Shown in pieces: positions 46,477 through 56,431 of a DNA stretch of 64,000 nt. The DNA comes from Ilyomonas sp965199845. Lineage in GTDB: Bacteria > Bacteroidota > Bacteroidia > Chitinophagales > Chitinophagaceae. The DNA lies in NCBI GenBank assembly GCA_965199845.1, contig CBDATZ010000032.1, positions 1-64,000 on the forward strand, given 5' to 3'. The notes under the pieces were generated by a model, which did no database searches, had not been told where the DNA came from, and was given only the letters and a program-made list of their open reading frames with translations. How positions within the stretch are numbered: the stretch's first letter is position 1; every line of letters starts with the position of its first letter. A program made the position numbers and the translations under genes.

Positions 46477-48597
46477 TTACCTGTAAAAACCCATGGCTAC
46501 GCCGCCGTCAACATTCAGAGCATTGCCGGTTGATTTATTAAGCCATCCACTTACAAAAACATAACAGGCGTTAGCAATATCGGCAGGCAAAATCACTTCA
46601 TTTAACAAGGTGCGTTTTGCATAATACGCAGGTAATTCTTCCACCATAATGCCGTACGCTTTGGCGCGACCTTCTGCCCAGCCACCTGCCCAGATGTTGG
46701 AATCAGAAATCACGGCATCAGGGTTGACTGTATTGACACGGATCTTATCACTTCCTAATTCTGCCGCCATGAGCCGGGTAAGATGCGCCTGGGCTGCTTT
46801 GGCAGAGCCATAACCCGGATTGTTAGGACCGGCAACGACTGCGTTCTTGGAAACAATATTTACAATATCGCCGCCAAAGCCTTGCTTCCTCATAATTTCA
46901 ATGCCGGCTTTTGACACAATGAATTGTCCTTTTACCAAAATATCATACAACCTGTCCCATTCGTCAAGCGTGTGCTCGGAGATGGATTTTGAAATAGAGA
47001 TGCCGGCATTATTGACTATGATATCAACACCGCCAAAAGCTAAACAGGCATCGTCAAACGCTTTGTTGGCAGAATCTGTATTTGTTACATTCAATGTGGT
47101 GGCGGCTACGGCATCTTTACCAAAGAGTTTTTGGAACTCTTCTTTTGCTCCTGTAAGACGTTCTTCATTAATATCATTGATAATTATACAAGCGCCTTCT
47201 TCGGCAAACTTTTTTGCAATGGCTTTACCAATACCGCCTGCGCTGCCTGTTATCAGTGCGATTCTTCCGCTTAATGTTTTTGGCTTTGCCATGCGCTGCA
47301 ACTTGGCTTCTTCCAGCAGCCAGTATTCAATATTAAACGCTTCCTGTCGTGGTAAGGAAGTATATTCTGAAATGGCTTCCGAACCCTTCATGACATTGAT
47401 GGCGTTGATATAAAATTCAGATGCAACGCGCGCCGTTTGTTTGTCTTTTGAAAACGTAAACATGCCAACGCCGGGATAGATAATCACAACGGGATTGGCA
47501 TCGCGCATAGCAGGACTGTTATCGTGTTTGCACCTGTTGTAATAATCTGCATACATGTTTCGGTATTCTTCAAACTGAACCTGTATCTTTTCTTTTACAA
47601 CCGTTACATTGTTTACATCTTCATCTGCTGTAAGGTTAAGAATTAGCGGGCTTATTTTAGTTCTCAGGAAATGATCCGGACAACTGGTTCCCATCGGCGC
47701 GAGCCGTTCCAAATCATTGGAGTTAATATATTCCAATACTCTTTCATCATCTGTAAAATGACCTATCATTTTTGTTTGCGGGGAACAATAGCCGCGCAAT
47801 ACAGGCGCTAATAAAGCCGCCTTTTTTAAGCGTTCATCTTTTGGTAATGATTGTATTTTTTGTCCCCCGAAAACAGGTCCTTTTTTTCCATAATTATCTT
47901 CAAGATACTGGGCGCAACGCTCTACTACTTCAAGCGTATTGATATAACTTTCATAAGCGGTATCGCCCCAGGTAAATAATCCATGCGAGCCAAGCATGAT
48001 ACCGCGGATATTTGGGTTTGCATCCAAACATTCTTTCAGTTTTAAGCCTAAATCGAAGCCTGGTTTTTGCCAGTCAACCCAGCCCAAAGTGCCGCTGAAT
48101 AACTCTTCTGTAATACGCTTACCATCTTTAGCCGCAGCAATAGCAATCGCTGCATCAGGATGCAGATGATCTATATGTTTAAAAGGAAGAAAGCCGTGCA
48201 AAGGTGTGTCAATAGAAGGTGCTTTGGAGGCAAGATCGTAAATGCAATAATTAAACAACTCAACCATTTCATCTTCCTGCTCAATACCCCGGTATATATT
48301 CTTCAGGCTACGCAAACGATCTACATATAAAGCGGCGAGACCCGTTTTTGTTAATGTGCCAATGTCGCCACCACTTCCTTTTACCCACATCACTTCTGTT
48401 TCTTTTCCGGTCAGCGGATCTTTCGCCGTCGCTTTACAGGATGTATTGCCACCACCATAATTGGTAAGCCGTAAATCGGCTCCTAATAAGTTGGAACGAT
48501 AAATCAATAAGCCGACTTCATCACCTTGCAAAGCAGCCGCTTTAGCATCATCCCATAAATAACTGACATGCCTGAATTGCGCTGCTGTTGTATTCAT
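46477..48597 (-). CDS. rhaD: Bifunctional rhamnulose-1-phosphate aldolase / lactaldehyde dehydrogenase
   Basis: 706 residues in two parts. The class II aldolase half (about 1-420) has NYGGGNTSCKA, MWVKGSGGDIGTL, HLHPDAAIAIAAA with metal His residues, and GSHGLFTWGDTAYESY. The short-chain dehydrogenase half (about 425-706) has the NAD loop ITGSAGGIGKA, NNAGIS and the catalytic Tyr-x-x-x-Lys in GYGSAKAAQAH. It splits rhamnulose 1-phosphate to dihydroxyacetone phosphate and L-lactaldehyde and oxidises the latter to lactate. The fusion is well known in Bacteroidota, Firmicutes and others. Second gene of the operon, 34 bp after rhaT. Confidence 0.93.
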   Translation of the reverse strand: MNTTAAQFRHVSYLWDDAKAAALQGDEVGLLIYRSNLLGADLRLTNYGGGNTSCKATAKDPLTGKETEVMWVKGSGGDIGTLTKTGLAALYVDRLRSLKNIYRGIEQEDEMVELFNYCIYDLASKAPSIDTPLHGFLPFKHIDHLHPDAAIAIAAAKDGKRITEELFSGTLGWVDWQKPGFDLGLKLKECLDANPNIRGIMLGSHGLFTWGDTAYESYINTLEVVERCAQYLEDNYGKKGPVFGGQKIQSLPKDERLKKAALLAPVLRGYCSPQTKMIGHFTDDERVLEYINSNDLERLAPMGTSCPDHFLRTKISPLILNLTADEDVNNVTVVKEKIQVQFEEYRNMYADYYNRCKHDNSPAMRDANPVVIIYPGVGMFTFSKDKQTARVASEFYINAINVMKGSEAISEYTSLPRQEAFNIEYWLLEEAKLQRMAKPKTLSGRIALITGSAGGIGKAIAKKFAEEGACIIINDINEERLTGAKEEFQKLFGKDAVAATTLNVTNTDSANKAFDDACLAFGGVDIIVNNAGISISKSISEHTLDEWDRLYDILVKGQFIVSKAGIEIMRKQGFGGDIVNIVSKNAVVAGPNNPGYGSAKAAQAHLTRLMAAELGSDKIRVNTVNPDAVISDSNIWAGGWAEGRAKAYGIMVEELPAYYAKRTLLNEVILPADIANACYVFVSGWLNKSTGNALNVDGGVAMGFYR

Positions 48598-48631
48598 AAT
48601 TCATTATTTAAAGATTAAAAATATAACTCTT

Positions 48632-49711
48632 TTACTGCATCGAATTGCCGATACCAACTATAATAACGGATAGAAAAATTGTAACAATACCAAGCGTAAT
48701 GGTACGCGCTGTTTTTTTACTTACGCCGTTCCATTCTTTTAAAACAATGCCCCAGGCGTTTGCAACCAGTATAATAAACGCCATGTGCAGTATCCACGAA
48801 CTGGCGCCGTTACCCAGCTTACTTTCACCCATTCCATAAAAGAAAAATTGTAAAAACCAAATGGTGCCTGCCATAGCCGCAAAGAGAACATTTCTCGCCA
48901 CCGGCGTAGTTTTATTTGTATAATCGCTGTATGATTTATTCCTGAGATTCAGAAATAAACACCATATAAAATTAGTAGTTAATCCGCCCCATAAAAGCAC
49001 TACATAAATGACGTTATTCTGATATAAAAATTCTGTTGTTGCAGTTGGATGAGAGGCTTTCCATAACGCATTGGCTGTCTCTGCCATTGGTGTTCCGGCT
49101 TCGATACCGTAATTGAAACAGGCACTGAGAATACCTGATACAATACAAACTAACAATCCCTTTGAAAGATTAAATTCCCTGATGCTTTCCTGTCTTTTTT
49201 CTGCGGGCATTTCTTTCTCTTTTAATACGCCTGCCCTCCCGCAAATGTAGATGCCAATCAAACAAATAACAATGCCAGCCAAAACCGTTCTTCCCCAGGA
49301 AGTGAATAACAATTCAGTTAGTGTTGTTTTGCCTTCTTTGGGAACAAAGTTGTAATAAATAGCCGGTACAAGAGCGCCAAAGGCAGAGGTTAATCCGAGT
49401 AAAATAGAATTGCCCAGCGACATACCCAGGTACCGCATACCCAAACCATACGTTAAGCCGCCAATTCCCCAAAGCAAACCCCAGAAATATGTCCATCCCA
49501 AAGTAGAAGCCGATGTTTGTGAAATGATGTCTGTAAAATTTGGAATCGTAAGCCAAGCCGCTATTGGCGGAATTATCAACCAAGAAAACAGTCCGCCAAT
49601 AATCCAGTAACTTTCCCATGCCCAGCCTTTTACTTTTTTGTAAGGAACATAAAAGCTGCCCGAAGCAAAACCACCAATAAAATGAAAAAAGATACCGAGA
49701 ATAATTTGCAT
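48632..49711 (-). CDS. rhaT: L-rhamnose/proton symporter
   Basis: 359 residues with about ten membrane helices (DMT superfamily). RhaT hallmarks are the opening GIFFHFIGGFASGSFYVPYK, YWIIGGLFSWLIIPPI and GLTYGLGMRYLGMSLG. It takes up L-rhamnose with a proton across the inner membrane. First gene of the leftward operon; the 780-bp region upstream must hold the control signals. An outer-membrane rhamnoside transporter is not encoded in the operon. Confidence 0.92.
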   Translation of the reverse strand: MQIILGIFFHFIGGFASGSFYVPYKKVKGWAWESYWIIGGLFSWLIIPPIAAWLTIPNFTDIISQTSASTLGWTYFWGLLWGIGGLTYGLGMRYLGMSLGNSILLGLTSAFGALVPAIYYNFVPKEGKTTLTELLFTSWGRTVLAGIVICLIGIYICGRAGVLKEKEMPAEKRQESIREFNLSKGLLVCIVSGILSACFNYGIEAGTPMAETANALWKASHPTATTEFLYQNNVIYVVLLWGGLTTNFIWCLFLNLRNKSYSDYTNKTTPVARNVLFAAMAGTIWFLQFFFYGMGESKLGNGASSWILHMAFIILVANAWGIVLKEWNGVSKKTARTITLGIVTIFLSVIIVGIGNSMQ

Positions 49712-49985
49712 CGTTATGAATGTGTGTTATTAAGCCTAAACAACCGAAAGAGTAAAAATAAGTGGTGTAATTTATTTAACCGGTATGAACTGTAATGAAT
49801 TTGAAAAATATACAACCCAATATAATTTCCTGCTCATTATAATATCATCGTAATTCCAAATGAATTATTCATAAATGATTTGTATTAAATCATGACTGCA
49901 AAAAGAAGGTTTAATTTTGGCAAAATTTGCTTTTAGCTGTTATGACCTTCAAGTGTTTTGCTAACTAACTGTCATTCGATTAGTA

Positions 49986-50006
49986 GCATTGACGAGTTGT
50001 CAATGC
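49986..50006. promoter_or_regulatory. Perfect dyad GCATTGAC-N5-GTCAATGC
   Basis: Eight-base arms with a 5-nt spacer, 275 bp before rhaT. The shape fits a dimeric repressor operator; it may also be a small hairpin. A related core, TTGACGAGnnGTCAA, recurs at 61750-61764, which argues for a repeated element rather than a rhamnose-specific site. Confidence 0.4.
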
Positions 50007-50042
50007 GCAATGTATTTAAGCCGGCGCTTTATAAATTATGCA

Positions 50043-50109
50043 ATGACTAATCCGATACAAAAAAACAACAAGCTACTAAAATTAATACTTTTCACTTTCT
50101 ATATCGTGT
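50043..50109 (+). repeat. Diverged direct repeat, copy 1
   Basis: About 67 bp, alignable with 55082-55149 at roughly three quarters identity by eye. The best-conserved end is CTA(C/T)TAAAAT(T/C)AATAC...ACTTTCT(A/G)TATCGTGT. The two copies flank the 1520-residue T9SS gene in the same orientation. Confidence 0.5.
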
Positions 50110-50493
50110 CAAGATAATGTTTACACTTTAATTTAATGATTTGATAGTTAAAGAATGAGCTTATAAGAGAATTCGCTTCTCTCCATCTTATATGTTTGTA
50201 CTTTAGGTTGGAATGTGAATTAAGAAAAGTTGTATTAATACAACAGAGACCTTTAATTCTAATGATATCACAATCAAAAAATGCTTAGACATAAGTTTAT
50301 AAAAAACACCCGTTAATGAACAAAATGATAGTGCAGATATTGTTTTGACAGATGTATTATTCGGAGACAGATTAAATGTAATTTATGATAAGAAATTTAA
50401 TTTCCTTTTAATTGTGAACAATGCACTTATAATTATTTTTACTGTTTATTAAACCTAACTAAACGCACGCTTATTGAGAAGCAGGTTCAAAAA

Positions 50494-53400
50494 ATGAGTC
50501 TATTTAATAAATTTACTTTTGTTATTATAATCCTGATTGGCTTAAGTCAGTTTTCGCAAGCGCAAAACGCACCTACCTTATTAGAAAGTTTAAAAGCGAT
50601 TCCAAAAATATCTAATATAAATAATAGCTCGGCTTTAAGATCAATATCTATTAAAAATAATTCTCAGGAACGTTTGCTTAACGAAGAAGATAATCAGTGC
50701 GATACTTACACATATGAACAAGAATTAGGTTCAAATAATGCATCAGAAATCGTCAACAGTCTATATACCTATACTTCCGGAGATGTATTATTAACAGGAA
50801 GCGTTGGTGATGTAAATAAGACAGATGGAATTCTCATTAAAATGGACAAGCAAGGAAACAGGGTCTGGGTAAAACATTTATCAAACCCTTCTCTTTCGCT
50901 TACGTTTTCAAACGTATCAGCAGACAAGGATAATGCAATCATTTTAGTAGGTACAGCCAGAGATATTAATACGAATCACTACTCAATTGTGATTTGTAAG
51001 CTGAAAAGTGATGGCAGCATCGTATGGACAAAAACATTCTACACTTCTACAGAAACAGATGTTTTGCATGCTGCAGGAATTGTTTGTTTAACCGAAGGTG
51101 GTTATGCATTTGTTGCAGACAATTCAACCAATATTATTTACGGCATTTTAAATAAGGATGGAAGTACAAAGTGGACTCAGACTCTGCATACATTTGATAG
51201 TTCTAACACTTTTGGAATAGTTGAACCGGATGAATACGATGATTTATTTATCGGTATCAATTGCAAAGTAAATAGCAGCCATTTCGGTGAGATGCTCAAG
51301 GTATCAAAAATCAATGGAAGCATACTTTGGAACAAAAGATTAGGCGGTGGAAAAGATACAGCATATATTCTTCATAGCTTATCATGCGTTGACCTTAGGC
51401 CAAGAATAACCGGAATTGTAAAAGATAAAATAACCGATTGGCAACCGTTTCGATTAACAATCAATACATCAGGGCAGCTAGAAAATTTTGAACAGTATGC
51501 CATTGCCTCAGTACATTTCGACAGTACATCTTTTATTTGCCAAAGTTCTCAGTCTCAATATGTAGGAATGAGCCCTGACAATCATTCTAATTCATCTATA
51601 ATTATCAAAGACAGTCCCGAAGGCTTATATTTCTGGTGTAAAAGATTTACGAGTAATGCTCTTATTCAAACAACAGCTGTTCAAAAGACTTTCGACGGCG
51701 GAATGATAAGTGCTTCAATCAAAGTAAATAATAGTACGGATAAAAATATACTGGTAATAAAAACAGATAGTGCTGGTATATTGCCTGGCTGCGATGCATC
51801 TCTTTTAGAAGTAAAAAAGATTCATGTTTATAATACACCTCTGTATGATGAACCAAAGTTGGTTTCATTGGAAAACTTACAGGAAAATATTATATCTTTT
51901 TCATTAAACACTTCATCAATAGACTCCGTTATCTATTGCCGACAACAATATTGTTTATCATTGAATGATAGTAATAGGTGTTCGCCCACTTTCGCCAAAG
52001 AATACAAAAACTATAGTCAGTGCCTTGTAGCCCGGAACTTTCAATTGACAGATGATGGCATTATTGTTCCCGGCAGTAAACGGGACAACCCTTATGATGG
52101 CGGTGAAACCGGATCATTTTTAAACAAGTTAGATGCAAAAGGAAACATGATAAAAAGCATTCGCTTTTCTGAAGAAAAAAGTGGTGCTTACAATACAATT
52201 TCTACTCTTGACAGAAACTATATCACTCTCGTTGAGTTGTTTACTACAAATCAGCTTATCACACTTTATAAACACGACAAAAACTTAAATGCAATATGGC
52301 AAAAAACATACAATATCGGTGTTTATAATTACACTGTACGGGACATAAAAGAAGATGAGCAGGGTGCTATCTATATCTACATCACTTTCAAGTTAAATGA
52401 AAGAACCTGGAGTGATAAAGCAGCGTTGATAAAATTTGATAAAGAAGGTAACTTTTTATGGATCAAGACTTTTTTTGCAGACAACACGTATTTATGGTTT
52501 GAAAGTGGCGGACTTGCTGTTGTAAATAACTTTATATACCTGAGCACGGATGAAGTAAGCAACAATGATACTTATGTGTTGAAGATATCTGAAAATGATG
52601 GTTCGGTTCTATGGTCGAAAAAGATAATTAATAATGGCTCCCGAATTTTTTTAGGAACCAAGATTCTACCTTTTGGTAACAACATTTTGTTACATGGGTA
52701 CACTTTAAATAGCGGCATTGGCTTGCCTTCTTATATTGTTATGAACAGCAGTGGAAACATCATTCATAATACACAAATCACGCCCCCTTCCGGTTATATG
52801 TATAGTACTTATGCACTTTGTACAAACGCTGGTATTACCGCCTCCGCTTCAACACAAATTAGTTCGTTAGACGGCACTTTATACCAGTGCAATTATGATA
52901 TTGATAGCACTTTAAAAGTGATAAAAGCTACCACGTTTCCAAACACTGCCCCACCTTCAGATGTTCATAGGGATGCTTATGGAAATTTGTTTGAATTGGA
53001 TTTTGAAAACACAGTAGACCCATATTTGTATAGTTATATTATAAGAAAATATTTGCCGGACGGCACACTTGGTAATTGCTCAGGAACACCAACTATTTTA
53101 AACAACCAAAATTATCCTTTTGTTATAGAAGATACAGCTATACAATTATCGAATACTATTGCTGTAAATGCGGTAGGTGAAAACTTAACTACTGAAAATT
53201 ACAGAGTGAATACAACAGCGGAGCTTTGCAATGGTGGCAGCAATTGCAGTTTTATAAAAATAAGTGGCGACAACAAACTCTGCAACCTCCAAAATAATTA
53301 CACCTATAAATTTAAGAAAAGTGATGGGTGTGTATTGCATCCTAATCTACATTTCGATGAGGAAAAAATACAGTTAGTGTCAGAAACTGATACAAGTATG

Positions 53401-55056
53401 ATTGTAAAATTTTTACAGGCAGGCAGGTTTATTTTAAGAGCAACTATAAATACAGGTTGCAAGGAAATTTCAGATAGCATAATAGTTGTAGCATCTGCTC
53501 TTAACGATACACTCAATTTAGGTAAGGACACATTATTGTGTAACGGCAATTCGATATTGTTATCGGCAGGTGATGGATTTGTAAGTTATAATTGGCAGGA
53601 CCATTCCGCGAAGGCATCTTATCTTGCTACGAAAGAAGGAACTTATTATGTAAATACAATTGATGCCTGTAACCAAAAATACTTTGATACAATTGTTGTA
53701 AGTACCGATCAATTGCCTGCTATTGATTTAGGTATAGATCAGACAAAATGCAATAACGACTCTGTATTAATTACTGCGTCATCTTCCTTTTTAAATTATC
53801 ATTGGTCACCGCTTACGAATATCTCAAATTCGGATACTAATGTTGTAAAACTTTACCCGCAAACAACAACTATATATACACTCAATGCTGTAAAAAGCAA
53901 TGGCTGTTCAACACAAGATTCATTAATTATTTATGTTAAACATTCACCATCAATATATCTCGGTAACGATACTTCATTGTGTCCCGGGGATTCTCTTTTG
54001 TTAAATCCCGGAAATTTATTCACTTCTTATCTTTGGAATACAGGCGAAACAGTGCAGTCAGTTAAGGCTACCGAAAAAGGTAAATATTGGGTAAAAGCAA
54101 CTGCTTCTAACGGCTGTTCTTCTTACGACACATTGAATATCCTTAGTATTCTTCCACTTCCCTCATTTACTTTAGGTCCTGATACAACACTTTGCGAAGG
54201 GAATCAATTAGTTTATGATTTCAATTTACCGAATGCTTCATATCAATGGAATAATGGTAGTTTGTTAAGCCATCAAACCATTACACAGCCAGATAATTAC
54301 TGGGTTGCAATAACACAACAAGGTTGTAGAAATTACGATACTGTTGCTATTGCTTTTCAGCCTTCACCTATAGTCAACATAGGCAATGATACTATGTTAT
54401 GTGAAGGTGCAACTAAACTCTTGGTGGCTACTAATACAAATGCAACCTATCAATGGCAGGACAACAGTGTAACTTCGGAATTTCTTGTTCAAAAAGCGGG
54501 TCTATATACCGTAACTGTTGATATAAATGGATGCAAAAGCAGTGACGCTGCCTTAATTAGTTACACACCGAAACCTTATTTTGATTTGGGAAAGAACATA
54601 TTTTTGTGTGAAGGTTCCAGTTTGATATTGACGCCTTCTGTAAATACAACAGCAGATTACCTATGGACAAATGGTTCCAGCAATTCTTCTTGCCTGATTC
54701 TGAAGCCGGGAGTTTATTCACTTACTGCAACGAACAGATGTGGCTCATTTAAGGATTCTATTCTTATTACAAATCAAATTTGTAAGTTGGCTATGCCATC
54801 GGCTTTTACTCCTGATAAAGATGGATTAAATGACATCTTCAAAGTAAAGTATCCCTTTCCTGTTAAGCAATTTGATATGGTTATTTACAACCGTTGGGGG
54901 CAAAAGTTATTTGAAACGAATAACATTACAAAAGGATGGAACGGCACCCTAAACAACGTTGATCAAGATCCAGACACTTATATATGGATGATTTCTCTTG
55001 TTGATAGTGATAATATTAAACAGTCAGTACATGGCACAGTGACATTAATCAGGTGA
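50494..55056 (+). CDS. Giant surface protein with T9SS type B (CHU_C-like) sorting domain
   Basis: 1520 residues; signal peptide ending SQFSQAQ. The first two thirds (about 70-920) consist of repeated beta-propeller-like units such as NDAIVVKTD-type strands (DGILIKMDKQGNRVWVKHL, LNKDGSTKWTQTLHTF). From about 1000 five or six Ig/PKD-like modules follow, each opening near 'LG-D-T-LC-G-S-LL' (IYLGNDTSLCPGDSLLLNPG, VNIGNDTMLCEGATKLLV). The last 90 residues begin MPSAFTPDKDGLNDIFK and include VIYNRWGQKLFETN, the type B C-terminal domain exported by the type IX system. Probably a surface or secreted adhesin-like protein; ligand unknown. It is isolated between repeats and an IS. Confidence 0.85.
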   Translation: MSLFNKFTFVIIILIGLSQFSQAQNAPTLLESLKAIPKISNINNSSALRSISIKNNSQERLLNEEDNQCDTYTYEQELGSNNASEIVNSLYTYTSGDVLLTGSVGDVNKTDGILIKMDKQGNRVWVKHLSNPSLSLTFSNVSADKDNAIILVGTARDINTNHYSIVICKLKSDGSIVWTKTFYTSTETDVLHAAGIVCLTEGGYAFVADNSTNIIYGILNKDGSTKWTQTLHTFDSSNTFGIVEPDEYDDLFIGINCKVNSSHFGEMLKVSKINGSILWNKRLGGGKDTAYILHSLSCVDLRPRITGIVKDKITDWQPFRLTINTSGQLENFEQYAIASVHFDSTSFICQSSQSQYVGMSPDNHSNSSIIIKDSPEGLYFWCKRFTSNALIQTTAVQKTFDGGMISASIKVNNSTDKNILVIKTDSAGILPGCDASLLEVKKIHVYNTPLYDEPKLVSLENLQENIISFSLNTSSIDSVIYCRQQYCLSLNDSNRCSPTFAKEYKNYSQCLVARNFQLTDDGIIVPGSKRDNPYDGGETGSFLNKLDAKGNMIKSIRFSEEKSGAYNTISTLDRNYITLVELFTTNQLITLYKHDKNLNAIWQKTYNIGVYNYTVRDIKEDEQGAIYIYITFKLNERTWSDKAALIKFDKEGNFLWIKTFFADNTYLWFESGGLAVVNNFIYLSTDEVSNNDTYVLKISENDGSVLWSKKIINNGSRIFLGTKILPFGNNILLHGYTLNSGIGLPSYIVMNSSGNIIHNTQITPPSGYMYSTYALCTNAGITASASTQISSLDGTLYQCNYDIDSTLKVIKATTFPNTAPPSDVHRDAYGNLFELDFENTVDPYLYSYIIRKYLPDGTLGNCSGTPTILNNQNYPFVIEDTAIQLSNTIAVNAVGENLTTENYRVNTTAELCNGGSNCSFIKISGDNKLCNLQNNYTYKFKKSDGCVLHPNLHFDEEKIQLVSETDTSMIVKFLQAGRFILRATINTGCKEISDSIIVVASALNDTLNLGKDTLLCNGNSILLSAGDGFVSYNWQDHSAKASYLATKEGTYYVNTIDACNQKYFDTIVVSTDQLPAIDLGIDQTKCNNDSVLITASSSFLNYHWSPLTNISNSDTNVVKLYPQTTTIYTLNAVKSNGCSTQDSLIIYVKHSPSIYLGNDTSLCPGDSLLLNPGNLFTSYLWNTGETVQSVKATEKGKYWVKATASNGCSSYDTLNILSILPLPSFTLGPDTTLCEGNQLVYDFNLPNASYQWNNGSLLSHQTITQPDNYWVAITQQGCRNYDTVAIAFQPSPIVNIGNDTMLCEGATKLLVATNTNATYQWQDNSVTSEFLVQKAGLYTVTVDINGCKSSDAALISYTPKPYFDLGKNIFLCEGSSLILTPSVNTTADYLWTNGSSNSSCLILKPGVYSLTATNRCGSFKDSILITNQICKLAMPSAFTPDKDGLNDIFKVKYPFPVKQFDMVIYNRWGQKLFETNNITKGWNGTLNNVDQDPDTYIWMISLVDSDNIKQSVHGTVTLIR

Positions 55057-55081
55057 CATACACTTTAAAAAAGTTACATCC

Positions 55082-55149
55082 TTTACTAATCAATTACTAA
55101 AAACATTACAATCTATTAAAATCAATACCTTTTACTTTCTGTATCGTGT
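55082..55149 (+). repeat. Diverged direct repeat, copy 2, cut off by the IS element
   Basis: Second copy of the 50043-50109 repeat. It ends in CTTTCTGTATCGTGT two bases before the IS3-family left end at 55152, so the insertion may have occurred inside or right beside the repeat. The sequence following copy 1 is not found after the IS right end. Confidence 0.45.
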
Positions 55150-55186
55150 TGTGAGGTGTGTCTATTTTGACGGACAGTAAAGTTGC

Positions 55187-56097
55187 TTAGGTTTTATAAA
55201 AATAGTAGTTCTTTTCAAAATCTGCCGGACATTCATAGTTAAGAGAAGAATGCCTTCGTTTTGTGTTGTAATACGGGTGTATTCAAAGATTTCTGTGTGG
55301 GCATCTTCCGCATTGTCAAAGACACCATCTTGGAGCAGCTCTGTTTTAAAGCGGCTGAAGCAGGATTCCATAAACGCATTGTCATAAGGATTATCAGCCC
55401 GGCTCATGCTCTGCTGTATTTCTTTTGAACGAATCAGCTTTCTGAAGCTATTGCCGGCATATTGACCACCCCGATCCGAATGAACAATCAATCCCTTTGT
55501 AATATTTCGCTTCATCATTGCTTTTTTAAATGCCTCTGTTACCAGTGCTTCCTTCCTGTTATCATCCAGGTGCCAGCCGATAATCTTTCTTGAAAACAAG
55601 TCCATCCATACTGCCAGGTACAGAAAACCGCTGTTTACCACCGGTATGTAAGTCATGTCGCCTACCTATACTTCATCCGGCTTTACCGGGAAAGTCCGTT
55701 CCAGCAGAAGGTTCGGACTAATGGGATAAGGATGACGGCTATCCGTTGTCTTTGGAACAAAGCTGCGGGGCTGAATGGCTTTCAATCCATTCTTCTTTAG
55801 CACTTTACGCACCTCGTAAGCACCCACTTCTATCCCGCCGGCTCTTAACTCGGCTACAATCCTGCGCACACCGCAACGCCTGCGATGTTCCTCAAAGACA
55901 CGGATGAGGCTCTGCTCCGTTTCTTTTTTCTTTTGGTCAGCACCTGCGCTTTTCTTCTGCTGCCAGTTGTAATAAGCACTGCGGCTTACAGCAAGCACTC
56001 CGCATACTATCTGTACCGCATACCGGCTTGTACAGGCTTCAATAAAATGGTACAGGTCCTTTACGGCTGACGGCTGAAAATGCCCAAAGCTTTTTTT
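55187..56097 (-). pseudogene. IS3-family transposase OrfB (DDE integrase), broken
   Basis: The IS3 rve-type integrase is recognisable in two frames. The 5' part (from the slippery run through 55666) reads SRSAYYNWQQKK and RRRCGVRRIVAELR, then meets an amber codon at VKPDEV-stop-VGDMTYI, where a Trp is expected. The 3' part holds the DDE residues: Asp in VWMDLFSRKIIGW, Asp in IVHSDRGGQY, Glu in NAFMESCFSRFK. After IFEY a frameshift near 55275 turns YNTKRRHSSLNYECP into nonsense; the proper C-terminus would end at 55187. The catalytic triad is intact but the protein cannot be made. Confidence 0.85.
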
Positions 56098-56362
56098 AAA
56101 ATATCCCTTTCTATCTCCAACTACCCAATCCGTTTGACCAAAGCCTGATAGTCTGCAGCCGAAACAACAGGGCTGTTTTCCTTACTAATTGTAGCCGGCT
56201 GTTGGCTGCTATGGCTCTTCCAACGGTAAATGATGTTCTCACCAATACCTAAGCGCCGGGCTACCTCGCTTACCGGCGACCATTGTAAACCATCTTCAAT
56301 ACTTCTTCCTTAAAGGAAGCATCGTACTTGCGACGCTTCGTACCACTGCTCTTTTCTTTCAT
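56061..56362 (-). pseudogene. IS3-family OrfA (helix-turn-helix), broken
   Basis: Starts at the ATG ending at 56362: MKEKSSGTKRRKYDASFKEE, the usual IS3 OrfA opening. A frameshift near 56285 precedes SVSEVARRLGIGENIIYRWK, the helix-turn-helix. An amber codon at 56130 or so replaces the Gln of the leucine-zipper entry (RIG-stop-LEIERDILKKAL). The run of seven A (plus-strand T at 56091-56097) directly after DIL is the expected -1 slippage site for an OrfAB fusion. Confidence 0.8.
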
Positions 56363-56431
56363 TCTTGTTGCTAATGTAAGCAACTTCACTGTCCGTGTTT
56401 ATTGAAGCATCTCATACTTCCAAAATAACTT

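Larger units (their letters stand above)
49712..50493. other. Intergenic region upstream of the rhamnose operon
   Basis: 782 bp between divergent rhaT and the large T9SS protein. It holds a perfect 21-bp dyad (49986-50006), the first copy of a diverged direct repeat (50043-50109), and a TAATTTTG stretch at 49912-49919 matching the -7 consensus on the plus strand. A frame of about 50 codons near 50300-50450 is open but without a good start or recognised domain, and it is not called. Confidence 0.5.
55152..56414 (-). mobile_element. Degenerate IS3-family insertion sequence
   Basis: 1263 bp. Ends form imperfect terminal inverted repeats of about 38 bp. The left end begins TGAGGTGTGTC and the right end, read inwards, TGAGATGCTTC; both then share ACGGACAGT(A/G)AAGTTGCTTA at the same offset. 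Inside are orfA and orfB of the IS3 type joined by an A7 slippery run. Both reading frames carry nonsense codons and frameshifts, so the copy cannot make transposase. No target-site duplication is visible (GTTG left, TACT right). Confidence 0.85.

Noticed and set aside
46820..47413. 197-codon frame antisense to the dehydrogenase half of rhaD
   Set aside because: It is the mirror of a well-conserved coding frame and has no plausible protein of its own.
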